This document shows positions 45,594 to 54,348 of a stretch of 64,000 bases of DNA, in pieces. The stretch's first letter is position 1. Each line of letters opens with the position of its first letter. The notes under the pieces are model-generated. The model did not search any database and was not told the DNA's origin. It was given only the letters and a program-made list of their open reading frames with translations. The position numbers and the translations under genes are program-made. Source of the stretch: an uncultured Aquimarina sp. (lineage in GTDB: Bacteria; Bacteroidota; Bacteroidia; Flavobacteriales; Flavobacteriaceae). The DNA lies in NCBI RefSeq assembly GCF_947496855.1, contig NZ_CANMED010000005.1:434001-498000 (forward strand). The letters run 5' to 3'.

Positions 45594-48074
45594 ATGATCA
45601 TGAAAAAAATGATTCTTATTGCCGCCATTTTAATGGCCAGTCTCACTGGGAGATCACAAATTACATTTGAAAAAGCATACGACATTCTTTTAGAAAACGG
45701 TGACATTGTAACAGATGACAAAAATCAATGGGTATATGGATTAAAAGAAGTACTTCCAAGAAATTACAAAATCAATAGTTTTAACAAAACTATTATCACT
45801 CCAGAATCTCGATCTTGGTTATTTTTTATTGATCAGGATCCCTATGCAAACTGGGAACATGAAGCACTGTATGCTTTCGTTGACTCAGAATCTGGTAAAA
45901 TTAAGACAGTAAAGGCAACCACACCTCCTGATTTTATTCAAGAAATGACTGTTTTAAAAAAGTTTCTAGAAACTAGCGAGCGCTTTCTTGAATTTGCAAA
46001 GTCTAATAATATAGCTTGTGGAACAGCAACCAACAAATATGCGGTAATTATTAGTGGTGGATGGAATACTGGCAACAATCACGTTCGGTACTGGAATGAT
46101 TGCTCATTTGTCTATAAAACCTTAGTAGACAAATATGGGTATAATGATGCTAATATTTATACCTTAATGTCTGACGGAACAAATACAGCTGTAGACATAT
46201 CCAACGGAACTAATTCTAATCCAGATTTGGATGGAGACGGAGATAACGACATTCAGTTTTCTGCGACAAAAGCCAATATAACCTCAGTCTTCAATACGTT
46301 ATCAGGAATTTTAGATGAAGATGACGAACTATTTATTTTCACTACAGATCATGGAGGTGTAGATTCTGCCGGAGCAACAACCTGGGACACTTTACTATAT
46401 CTCTGGGGAGAAACGATTACTGATGATGAATTTGCAGTAGAAGTAAATAAAATAAATGCTGGTAAAATCTCTATAGTGATGGAACAATGTAATAGTGGTG
46501 GTTTTATTGATGATCTTTCTGGGCCAAACAGAGTTATTGCAACCGCAGCAAGACACGATGAACTTTCTTGGGCCGGCCCAACAATTAACACAGATGAATT
46601 TGTGTACTATTGGACTTCTGCTATGAATGAAGCTCTGCCGTCTGGTACTGTAGTAAATTCTGACACTAATACGGATGGCGTGGTAACTAAACGAGAGGCA
46701 TTTGATTATGCAGAAACCAATGATACAAGACCAGAAACTCCACAGTTTAATGAAACACCCATTAATCTAGGAGATCAATTAACACTTAATGGCACCGGAG
46801 ATCTCCACATTAAAGATAACGAAACTCCGTACCACAGTGTAACCGATACAGGAATAGAACCAAACTCGTTTAATGGTCCTATGTACACCAGTAGGGACAT
46901 TTGGGTACGACAAAATATCGATGGAGGAACAACTCACGAAAACCCTGAGTATAAAACAACAAGCCCAAATGGTGTTTATGTGAAAATAAAAAATCGCGGA
47001 TGCGCTCCTATAGAGGATGGAAAACTAAGAGTATATTTTTCTAAGGCATCAACTGGATTATCATGGCCTGGTGATTGGATTAATTATTATGATTATACTG
47101 GCGGAGGATCCTATCTTTTGCACGGAGATGAGATTACCAGTACTCCAATAAACATCCCACTGCTTAATCCTGGTGATGAAACTACAATAATGATTCCTTG
47201 GTACCCACCTAATCCTAATGATTTTGATTATGACAAGCATCATTTCTGTTTATTAGCCCGAGTTGTATCACAAATTGATCCTATCGGAACAGAAACTACA
47301 TCTGTAAACAGTAATACCAGAAACAATAATAATATCGCTTGGAAAAACATTTCGGTACACGACACCAACCCTTCTAATAATATTACCTACACGAATGTAT
47401 TTATAAGAAATATATTCGAAAAACGAAAAGATATTGTTGATCTGTACTTCTTAGATGGTGTTTATGGAACTAATAATCAGAATCATTTCCTGAAAAAAGG
47501 CATCATAACTGCAACCTTAGACAAAGAACTGTTCGAAAGATGGAGAAAAAATGGTGGTGAAGGAAAAGGAATTAAAATAATTGATGATACCACCATACAG
47601 ATTACTGAGCTAGAAGCTAGCTTACAAAATATAATTCTAGAACCAGACGAAACTTTTTCTATACAAATGCAATTTAAACTATATGACGCAACACCTTTTA
47701 GAAACGCTTTTACATATGATGTGCTTCAAAAAAACGAAAAAGGTATCATAGGAGGAGAACGATTTGATATTGTTTACGAAAAAGATCAAGAACAAAAAGA
47801 GACTACTTTACAAAAAGAATTGCCTATTTACTTCCATCCAAATCCTGTATTGGATCATCTTATAGTCGAATTACCAATATATAGGAACAAAACTTCTGCA
47901 AAGATGGTCATTAAAGACATTTCGGGCACGATACTTATTAATGAGCAAGAAAAACCTTTAGATATTGGCAACTACAAAAAACAGCTTAATGTTTCTGCTC
48001 TCAAAAAAGGAATGTATTTCTTAGAAATCATAATTAACGGAAAATCAATTATTAAAAAAATCTATAAGAAATAA
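45594..48074 (+). CDS. T9SS-secreted C13/clan CD-like cysteine peptidase
   Basis: 826 residues. A signal peptide leads. The peptidase core runs from about 140 to 360: YAVIISGGWNTGNNH, a DxDxDGDND calcium-like loop, the catalytic histidine His253 in FTTDHGG and the catalytic cysteine Cys299 in MEQCNSGGF, the clan CD arrangement found in legumain (C13) and gingipain/caspase-like enzymes. Beta domains follow, and a type A sorting tail near 735-826 (FHPNPVLDHLIVE ... KKIYKK). It should be secreted through the type IX system and matured outside the cell. Two start codons (45594, 45600) are possible. Confidence 0.88.
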   Translation: MIMKKMILIAAILMASLTGRSQITFEKAYDILLENGDIVTDDKNQWVYGLKEVLPRNYKINSFNKTIITPESRSWLFFIDQDPYANWEHEALYAFVDSESGKIKTVKATTPPDFIQEMTVLKKFLETSERFLEFAKSNNIACGTATNKYAVIISGGWNTGNNHVRYWNDCSFVYKTLVDKYGYNDANIYTLMSDGTNTAVDISNGTNSNPDLDGDGDNDIQFSATKANITSVFNTLSGILDEDDELFIFTTDHGGVDSAGATTWDTLLYLWGETITDDEFAVEVNKINAGKISIVMEQCNSGGFIDDLSGPNRVIATAARHDELSWAGPTINTDEFVYYWTSAMNEALPSGTVVNSDTNTDGVVTKREAFDYAETNDTRPETPQFNETPINLGDQLTLNGTGDLHIKDNETPYHSVTDTGIEPNSFNGPMYTSRDIWVRQNIDGGTTHENPEYKTTSPNGVYVKIKNRGCAPIEDGKLRVYFSKASTGLSWPGDWINYYDYTGGGSYLLHGDEITSTPINIPLLNPGDETTIMIPWYPPNPNDFDYDKHHFCLLARVVSQIDPIGTETTSVNSNTRNNNNIAWKNISVHDTNPSNNITYTNVFIRNIFEKRKDIVDLYFLDGVYGTNNQNHFLKKGIITATLDKELFERWRKNGGEGKGIKIIDDTTIQITELEASLQNIILEPDETFSIQMQFKLYDATPFRNAFTYDVLQKNEKGIIGGERFDIVYEKDQEQKETTLQKELPIYFHPNPVLDHLIVELPIYRNKTSAKMVIKDISGTILINEQEKPLDIGNYKKQLNVSALKKGMYFLEIIINGKSIIKKIYKK

Positions 48075-48105
48075 TCAATAGTTATATCACTCCTAGTACA
48101 CTCTA

Positions 48106-48143
48106 AAAGAACTACTTATCAATCATTTGATAAGTAGTTCTTT
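48106..48143. terminator. Bidirectional terminator between convergent peptidase and 3-HAO genes
   Basis: A 17-bp perfect stem (AAAGAACTACTTATCAA with its complement) and TCAT loop, starting 31 bases after the peptidase stop and ending just before the 3-HAO stop at 48145. Confidence 0.85.
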
Positions 48144-48144
48144 G

Positions 48145-48705
48145 CTATTGATGAACACTACCTCTTAATGTTGCTGCTACAAATTTTTTATCTACTGGCA
48201 TGATTGTTCCACAATTATTGCAGGTTCTTAATACCTTATGTCCATAAAAATCTTTAAAATGCTTTAGAAAGTCTTTCTCAATATCATTCAGTTTAAAGTA
48301 TACTTCATGTAATTTGGTATTACAGTTGTCACAAAACCACAATAATCCATCTTCTGCCTCTAGATCAACTCGCTTTCTTTCAATTACAAGTCCAATCGAC
48401 CCTTCATGACGAACTGGAGAATGAGGAATTTTCGCTGGGTGCAAATACATATCACCTGGCCCTAATGTCATAGTTTTCTTTTCTCCATCTTCCTGGATAT
48501 GCACTTCTATATCACCTTCTAACTGATAAAACAACTCTTCAGTTTCATTATAATGATAATCTTTTCTAGCATTCGGGCCTGCAACGATCATCACAATGTA
48601 ATCCCCTGCTTCTTTGTATAAATTCTTATTACCAACTGGTGGTTTTAATGTATCTCTATTTTCCTCAATCCACTTGTTTAGATTGAATGGTTTCTGGATC
48701 GCCAT
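48145..48705 (-). CDS. 3-hydroxyanthranilate 3,4-dioxygenase
   Basis: 186 residues, a cupin ring-cleaving enzyme of the kynurenine (tryptophan to quinolinate) pathway. Seen: the Fe ligands in DYHYNETEELFYQLEGD and HPAKIPHSPVRH, and a C-terminal rubredoxin-like site with CDNCNTK and CNNCGT, the extra metal site of the bacterial enzymes. Start ATG at 48705 gives the standard MAIQKPFNLNKWIEEN. It is monocistronic here; no other kynurenine genes are in the window. Known as HaaO/NbaC. Confidence 0.94.
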   Translation of the reverse strand: MAIQKPFNLNKWIEENRDTLKPPVGNKNLYKEAGDYIVMIVAGPNARKDYHYNETEELFYQLEGDIEVHIQEDGEKKTMTLGPGDMYLHPAKIPHSPVRHEGSIGLVIERKRVDLEAEDGLLWFCDNCNTKLHEVYFKLNDIEKDFLKHFKDFYGHKVLRTCNNCGTIMPVDKKFVAATLRGSVHQ

Positions 48706-48818
48706 ATCTTTTTATATTTTGAAATATAAAATTAAGGAAATGGTATTGAATCTTTCTAAAAACTAAAATAATCTTATGCAAAAAATAAAAGAGGACCAAA
48801 GTCTACTTTTATTTAGGC

Positions 48819-49028
48819 TTAACAACCTGTATCTTCATACTCTAAAGTTCCGTCTACGGGACAAGGTTCAGAACATAACTGGGTTATTATAACTTGGTAC
48901 GGTCTATTTCCTGGTGTAAAAACACAAGCACAACATTCAAAAAATGGGAAACCTCCTCCTTGAATAGACTTTTGTGCAATTTTACTTAATTTCTTACTGT
49001 TTTCGATGTTTAAAATTTTTTTGAGCAT
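48819..49028 (-). CDS. Double-glycine leader, Cys-rich peptide (RiPP/bacteriocin-like precursor)
   Basis: 69 residues. Residues 1-25 form a leader, MLKKILNIENSKKLSKIAQK then SIQGG, with the Leu-Ser-Lys...Gln-Lys...Ile-x-Gly-Gly pattern of Bacteroidota GG-leader peptides; cleavage after GG is predicted. The 44-residue core has six cysteines, CCxC near its start and three more spread to the C-terminal Cys. No transporter with a peptidase domain and no obvious maturase is adjacent. The same leader pattern returns at 59838-60077. Product class (bacteriocin, lanthipeptide-like or signal) is not known. Confidence 0.75.
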   Translation of the reverse strand: MLKKILNIENSKKLSKIAQKSIQGGGFPFFECCACVFTPGNRPYQVIITQLCSEPCPVDGTLEYEDTGC

Positions 49029-49213
49029 AATATTAAATTGATTTGTTATGTACTAAAGATAATAAAATATGCTGTTAATTCCCTAAATAATAGATAATTA
49101 AACCCTATACATCAATCACTTATTGTTTAAACTAAATTAAAAGAAAAGGTCATATTCAATTATTTAAAAACAAATCAAACTTGAATATTTCTAAAAAAAC
49201 TCGTGTTAAAAAG

Positions 49214-49250
49214 AAATCGCCCAGACAAGATTTCTCTTGTAGAGCGATTT
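49214..49250 (-). terminator. Terminator after the lipoprotein gene at 49286-50224
   Basis: AAATCGC pairs with GCGATTT, and inside it ACAAGA with TCTTGT. Read on the minus strand, TTCTTTTTAA follows. It starts 36 bases after the stop. Confidence 0.7.
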
Positions 49251-49285
49251 CCAACTAAATAACCAACCAAAAAAATTTATATCGC

Positions 49286-50224
49286 CTAGTGCGACTTGTT
49301 ATATTTTGTAAGCTTCATAAAATCAGCTTTCTTTAATCTTTTCTTATCATTCTGCGATGGTTTTCCATCTTTAGAACTTTTAAACTGTAGATACCCTCTA
49401 CCTACAAATTCATAAATAGTTCCAGAAGCAGCGTGTAATAATTCTATCTTACTATCATTCATAACGGTCAACTCGAAATATTCATTGCCCAAATAATCGT
49501 AATCAAGTGTTAAATTTTTCATATAGAAATTATTAGCAACATCTTCTACTGCATAATATCCCGTATAATCATAGTATATATCATTGATATTAGACACATT
49601 AACATCTTCTGAACTTCTAAAATTATCTCCTGATCCGTAATACAAAAACTGTAAATAATTTTCGTTGTCAAACTCATTTAGCGCTCCAAACTCACTGGTA
49701 TGTACTTTTTCCCAGGTAGTATATTCATGCAAGAAGTAATGAATATTATCATAGAATACTCTATCATAATCAAAAGTATTTCTTTGATACCCTATCAAAT
49801 AATAACTGGTATTAGTAAGTCCGTCATATAATCTTATCTCATTATTTCCAAATTGTGTTACATCAAGACTATATGCTCCGTCTATATCGTGAATAATATC
49901 CACTTCCATACTAAAAGTATTATAATACCCAACATCTAAACCAAAACCGTTTCCGTTACTTCCAATACCTACCAGATTATTATTAGCATAAAAGGTTCCA
50001 TTTTTGAATGAAACAGTAAATGCCTTCTGAAGAAAAGGAATCTCTCCGTTACCTTGGGTGCGTTCTATATCTACATACCATATTTCATAAGTGTTTAATA
50101 ACTCATTCAAAGTAATTGAAGGTTCTTCGATATAAATATCATCTTCTACTATAACTTCTGCTACACAGGAAGTTAAAAGCATAGAACCTAAGATGAAAGC
50201 CGAAAGTAATTTTAAAGTCTTCAT
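49286..50224 (-). CDS. Lipoprotein of unknown function (beta-rich)
   Basis: 312 residues. A lipoprotein signal ends at LTSC (cysteine 20). The mature protein is rich in aromatic residues, Asn and Asp, with an all-beta pattern (ELLNTYEIWYVDIERTQG, GTFYANNNLVG). The last 30 residues are very basic (KKRLKKADFMKLTKY). Homologues are sometimes mislabelled as nicotinic acid mononucleotide adenylyltransferase; no nucleotidyltransferase motif is present. Function unknown. Confidence 0.75.
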   Translation of the reverse strand: MKTLKLLSAFILGSMLLTSCVAEVIVEDDIYIEEPSITLNELLNTYEIWYVDIERTQGNGEIPFLQKAFTVSFKNGTFYANNNLVGIGSNGNGFGLDVGYYNTFSMEVDIIHDIDGAYSLDVTQFGNNEIRLYDGLTNTSYYLIGYQRNTFDYDRVFYDNIHYFLHEYTTWEKVHTSEFGALNEFDNENYLQFLYYGSGDNFRSSEDVNVSNINDIYYDYTGYYAVEDVANNFYMKNLTLDYDYLGNEYFELTVMNDSKIELLHAASGTIYEFVGRGYLQFKSSKDGKPSQNDKKRLKKADFMKLTKYNKSH

Positions 50225-50323
50225 AAGCTATGTGTTTTCAATTTTCAAATAATAGAAACCAAAACGTGTGCCAAAAATATATTTAATTGATTATCAGATA
50301 TTTATTTTGATTAGTATTTTGCT

Positions 50324-50331
50324 TATTTTTG
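50324..50331 (+). promoter_or_regulatory. -7 box for gpsA
   Basis: TATTTTTG, exact TAnnTTTG, ending 18 bases before the ATG at 50350. It excludes an upstream TTG start at 50329. Confidence 0.5.
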
Positions 50332-50349
50332 AACTCACAATCATTTTAC

Positions 50350-51345
50350 ATGGATAAAGAATTAAAATTTGCCGTAATCGGTGGTGGTAGTTGGGCTACT
50401 GCTATTGTAAAAATGCTAACCGAAAACCTAAACGAGGTAGGCTGGTATATGAGAAGTGTATACGCTGTAGAACATCTCAAAAGGCAACAACATAATCCTA
50501 ACTATTTGAGCTCTGTAGAGTTTAACCTTGAACAGTTAAGACTTACTAATGACATTAATGAAGCTGTATCATATGCAGATTATTTGATTTTTGCCATTCC
50601 TTCTGCATTCTTGAAAACTGAATTAGAGAAACTTACTGAATCGTTAGAGAATAAAATTATTTTTTCTGCCATTAAAGGAATTGTTCCAGAAACAGGATTA
50701 ATTGTTGGCGAGCATTTTCACGATGTATATAATATTCCCTTTGATAATATTGGAGTAATTACTGGACCTTGTCACGCTGAAGAAGTCGCACTAGAACGTC
50801 TTTCTTACTTAACAATTGCTTCTAATGATGAAGCAAAAGCAGGAATTATAGCCAAAAACCTAAGTAGCGAATACATTAAATGTAAAGTTAGTGATGATAT
50901 CATTGGAACTGAATATGCAGCCGTATTAAAAAACATTTATTCTGTTGCTGCAGGAATTGCACACGGATTAGGGTATGGAGATAATTTCCAGAGTGTTTTG
51001 ATGAGTAATGCTATTCGCGAAATGAAACGTTTTATTAAGAAAATTCATAAAATGAAACGTAACATCAACGATTCAGCATACTTAGGGGATCTACTGGTTA
51101 CCGGATATTCTATTTTTTCTCGTAATCGTATGTTTGGAAATATGATTGGTAAAGGATACACTGTAAAAAGTGCTCAAATGGAAATGAACATGATTGCTGA
51201 GGGATACTATGCAGCCAAAACTGCATATGAACTGGATGCAACTAGTAGTACGCGTACTCCAATTATTGATGCAGTACATGACATATTGTACGAAAACAAA
51301 AACCCTAAAAAGATATTTAAGAAACTAGCAGACAAGTTAGACTAA
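50350..51345 (+). CDS. gpsA: NAD(P)H-dependent glycerol-3-phosphate dehydrogenase
   Basis: 331 residues from ATG 50350, which gives MDKELKFAVIGGGSWATAIVK. It reduces dihydroxyacetone phosphate to glycerol-3-phosphate for phospholipid synthesis. Seen: Rossmann GGGSWATA, the second motif FAIPSAFLKTELEKL, SAIKGIVPETGLIVGEHF, the catalytic lysine region TEYAAVLKNIYSVAAGIAHGLGYG, and NAIREMKRF. The -7 box upstream supports this start. First gene of a run of plus-strand genes to 54194. Confidence 0.95.
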   Translation: MDKELKFAVIGGGSWATAIVKMLTENLNEVGWYMRSVYAVEHLKRQQHNPNYLSSVEFNLEQLRLTNDINEAVSYADYLIFAIPSAFLKTELEKLTESLENKIIFSAIKGIVPETGLIVGEHFHDVYNIPFDNIGVITGPCHAEEVALERLSYLTIASNDEAKAGIIAKNLSSEYIKCKVSDDIIGTEYAAVLKNIYSVAAGIAHGLGYGDNFQSVLMSNAIREMKRFIKKIHKMKRNINDSAYLGDLLVTGYSIFSRNRMFGNMIGKGYTVKSAQMEMNMIAEGYYAAKTAYELDATSSTRTPIIDAVHDILYENKNPKKIFKKLADKLD

Positions 51346-51408
51346 TAGATATACAAAAAAGTTCTTACCAATAGAAGAACAGGTAACATTTAATCAATAA
51401 CCTTATTC

Positions 51409-51654
51409 ATGGACAATCAAAGTAATACTAGCAAAAAACAACCGAATAATCCTTTACACGGAATGAAGTTGTTAACTATATTAGAATTGTTAGTAGACCA
51501 GTATGGATGGGAAGAATTGGCTAATAAAATCTCTATCAATTGTTTTAAAAATGATCCATCAATTAAGTCAAGTCTAAAGTTTTTAAGAAAAACACAATGG
51601 GCAAGAGATAAAGTGGAACAGCTTTATCTTGAATTAGACAAAAGAAAAGGATAA
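51409..51654 (+). CDS. VF530-family DNA-binding protein
   Basis: 81 residues. [24 protein letters not shown] and [26 protein letters not shown] are the full signature of the VF530 (DUF2132) family, small helical proteins whose solution structure suggested DNA binding. The first 14 residues are a variable polar tail. It follows gpsA with a 63-base gap. Confidence 0.92.
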   Translation: MDNQSNTSKKQPNNPLHGMKLLTILELLVDQYGWEELANKISINCFKNDPSIKSSLKFLRKTQWARDKVEQLYLELDKRKG

Positions 51655-51759
51655 GATGTAAACCAACTAGAAAGAAAAGTAGTTCTATTATCTTATATGA
51701 AATCTAGAACTATAGATAAATTTTACTATCAAGCTTTATTTCTTTGTAACTTTATAAAC

Positions 51760-52215
51760 ATGAAAGAACTTATCGAAACATTTTATACCGGTTTAAGTGA
51801 ACGAAATGCAGAAAAAATGATATCCTGTTATCATAAAGATGTCGTTTTTGAAGATCCTGCTTTTGGAAAATTAAATAGTGATAGCGCCAAAAAAATGTGG
51901 AAAATGCTATGCAAAAACGGGAAAGATATGAAAGTAGAATTCTCTAAAATAGAAGCGAATGATCAAAAAGGGTCTGCACACTGGGAAGCCTGGTATACTT
52001 TTAGTCAAACCGGAAGACCTGTTCATAATAGTATCGATGCAGAGTTTGAGTTTAAAGATGGTAAAATCATAAAACACACGGATCATTTTAATCTTCATCA
52101 CTGGGCTTCGCAAGCTATTGGTTGGAAAGGAAAATTATTAGGCGGAACCAATTTTTTTAAGAAAAAACTACACCAACAAACCAATAGATCACTTGATAAG
52201 TTTCGAGCATCATAG
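51760..52215 (+). CDS. NTF2-like (SnoaL-type) protein
   Basis: 151 residues from ATG 51760; the frame extends to 51697 but that part has no homology pattern. The start MKELIETFYTGLSERNAEKM and YHKDVVFEDPAFG are typical of the NTF2/SnoaL cone fold; GSAHWEAWYTFSQTGRPVHN and IIKHTDHFNLHHWASQAIGW follow. The family includes isomerases, hydrolases and non-enzymatic proteins; the ligand here is unknown. It ends three bases before the sulfurtransferase ATG, so they are coupled. Confidence 0.85.
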   Translation: MKELIETFYTGLSERNAEKMISCYHKDVVFEDPAFGKLNSDSAKKMWKMLCKNGKDMKVEFSKIEANDQKGSAHWEAWYTFSQTGRPVHNSIDAEFEFKDGKIIKHTDHFNLHHWASQAIGWKGKLLGGTNFFKKKLHQQTNRSLDKFRAS

Positions 52216-52218
52216 ATA

Positions 52219-53067
52219 ATGACAGTATTAGAACTACCAACGCCAATAGTATCAGTAGACTGGCTTTCAGCACACATAGATCATCCCGATCTTGTCATTC
52301 TTGATGCGAGTATAAAGAAAGTAACTTCCTCTAAAGAATCGTCAAAACAAAACCAAAAAATACCAAGTGCCAGATTTTTTGACATTAAAAAATCCTTTTC
52401 TGATCAAGATTCAGAGTTACCTAACATGTTACCTACTCCAGATAATTTTGAAGAAGGTTGCAAAAAATTAGGAATCAATACAAGTTCCAAAATTATCATT
52501 TATGATACGATTGGCATATATTCTAGCGCAAGGGCTTGGTGGATGTTTACGATAATGGGACATAGTAATGTAGCTGTACTCGATGGTGGTTTTCCTGAAT
52601 GGATAAATCAAGACCTGCCTACTGAAAACAAAGAGAATTCCACGATATTTCCAGTTGGAGATTTTAAAACAAACGATCATTCCAAATGTACGGTAAACGC
52701 TAAAGATGTTTTATTTGAAATGAACAGTTCAAAATCTGTTATTCTTGATGCCCGCTCCTACGGAAGGTATAAAGGTACAGATCCTGAACCTAGAACAGAC
52801 TTAAAAGGTGGACACATTCCAAACTCAATAAGCCTTCCTTATACCAAAGTGTTACGAGATGGAAAAATACTGCCAGTTAATGACCTTGTCGAACTATTTG
52901 TTAATTTTGATATTGAAAATAAAAAACTGATCTTTAGCTGCGGTTCGGGCATTACTGCTTGTATCATTTTACTAGCAGCTAATCTTTCTGGATATACCAA
53001 TCTTTGGATTTATGATGGCTCCTGGACTGAATGGGGCCAATTAGAAGGTGTTCCGATTGAATGTTAA
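52219..53067 (+). CDS. Thiosulfate/3-mercaptopyruvate sulfurtransferase (tandem rhodanese)
   Basis: 282 residues with two rhodanese domains. The first carries VDWLSAHIDHPDLVILDASI and an inactive loop. The second has VILDARSYGRYKGTDPEPRTDLKGGHIPNS and the active cysteine in FSCGSGITACI. CGSGITA is the loop form of 3-mercaptopyruvate sulfurtransferase (SseA-like), while thiosulfate enzymes usually have CRKGVTA; so the former is more likely. Cytoplasmic. Confidence 0.9.
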   Translation: MTVLELPTPIVSVDWLSAHIDHPDLVILDASIKKVTSSKESSKQNQKIPSARFFDIKKSFSDQDSELPNMLPTPDNFEEGCKKLGINTSSKIIIYDTIGIYSSARAWWMFTIMGHSNVAVLDGGFPEWINQDLPTENKENSTIFPVGDFKTNDHSKCTVNAKDVLFEMNSSKSVILDARSYGRYKGTDPEPRTDLKGGHIPNSISLPYTKVLRDGKILPVNDLVELFVNFDIENKKLIFSCGSGITACIILLAANLSGYTNLWIYDGSWTEWGQLEGVPIEC

Positions 53068-53096
53068 TCTATAGAAACCAACCCTAACTCTTATTT

Positions 53097-54194
53097 ATGC
53101 GATATTTCTCTTTATTAGTTCTTTCCACATTATGTAGCCTTCAAATTAATGCCCAATCTCAGAAATTTGGTTTGCAAGACTTTTATACTTACAATTCTGA
53201 ATTAGAATACACCGTAGATTCCATCTATAATACGCTTTCAGAGAAACAACAAGTAGCCCAAATGATCATATCATCAGCTGGAGAATTAGGTAAACCTATG
53301 GCTACTGTAAAAAAATTGACAGAAAACGATGCTATTGGCGGCGTAGTTTTCTTAAAAGGAAGTAAAAAAAACCATACAGAGAGTATTAATATCTTAAATC
53401 AGATTTCCTCCAAAAACAAGACACTTCCTCTACTCTTTAGTATGGATGCGGAACCTAGTCTATTTGCAAGTCGTATCAAAGGAGCCAAAGATGTTGGCAA
53501 AACTATTGACATTAAAACAGAAGCACAATCAGATATTGTTGTAAACACCATAAATACCGAACTTAGAAAAATTGGAGTACATCATAATTATGCTCCTGTT
53601 TTGGATATTAGTGCTAGTAATGAAGCGATCAAATCCAGAAGTTATGGCAGTAATAAGGATTCTGTAATTAGTCTGGCCAATCAATTCATCAAATGTACTC
53701 AAGCTGGAGGAATTATTGCTACAGCAAAGCATTTTCCCGGTCACGGATTAGTAAAAGGAGATACCCACAAACAAAGTGTTTATATCGACGGACCACTACA
53801 AGAAGTAGATAACTATAAAAAAATCATTGAAGACGGTGTCTTATCTATTATGATTGCTCATATCACTATCCAAAACAATGAAAAATACGGAACAGATGGG
53901 TTACCGTCTAGTTGTTCCAAAAAAATTATTACTGGTTTGCTAAAAGAAGAAATGGGTTTTAAAGGTGTTATCATTTCTGATGCACTTAACATTATGAAAG
54001 CAGTTACGATTCTGGATAACGCGCCCTTATTAGCTTCTAAAGCCGGTTGTGACCTCATTCTAATGCCTCAGAACGAAAACGCAACGATCAATGCTATTAT
54101 TACTGAAATGAAAACGAATTCTGCTTATAAAAAGCAAGTGGTTCAATCTGTTAAGAAGATATTGCGATTGAAGGTTTGTGGAGGGGTTATTTAA
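53097..54194 (+). CDS. Glycoside hydrolase family 3 protein (beta-N-acetylhexosaminidase-like)
   Basis: 365 residues with a signal peptide ending near QINAQ. It is a single GH3 TIM-barrel domain with KHFPGHG-LVKGDTH, the catalytic His/Asp loop specific to NagZ-type N-acetylglucosaminidases, and nucleophile Asp295 in IISDALNIMKAV. It lacks the C-terminal domain that larger GH3/beta-lactamase-like fusions of Bacteroidota have. Predicted to be periplasmic and to act on peptidoglycan or chitin fragments. Confidence 0.9.
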   Translation: MRYFSLLVLSTLCSLQINAQSQKFGLQDFYTYNSELEYTVDSIYNTLSEKQQVAQMIISSAGELGKPMATVKKLTENDAIGGVVFLKGSKKNHTESINILNQISSKNKTLPLLFSMDAEPSLFASRIKGAKDVGKTIDIKTEAQSDIVVNTINTELRKIGVHHNYAPVLDISASNEAIKSRSYGSNKDSVISLANQFIKCTQAGGIIATAKHFPGHGLVKGDTHKQSVYIDGPLQEVDNYKKIIEDGVLSIMIAHITIQNNEKYGTDGLPSSCSKKIITGLLKEEMGFKGVIISDALNIMKAVTILDNAPLLASKAGCDLILMPQNENATINAIITEMKTNSAYKKQVVQSVKKILRLKVCGGVI

Positions 54195-54348
54195 ATTATT
54201 AAAGTTTCACGTCAATCAAGGTGATTAAATTAATTCCCACACTATCTTTGTTTTTTATCATTCATTCATGGAGGTCAAAACAACTTTATTATTGATACAA
54301 CACTGGTCTAGTTGTACTTTGAATTATTCAGAATAAAATAGTAGTATC

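Noticed and set aside
51697..51759. Upstream ATG for the NTF2-like protein
   Set aside because: The extra 21 residues lack family similarity, and the fold begins at MKELIETFY.
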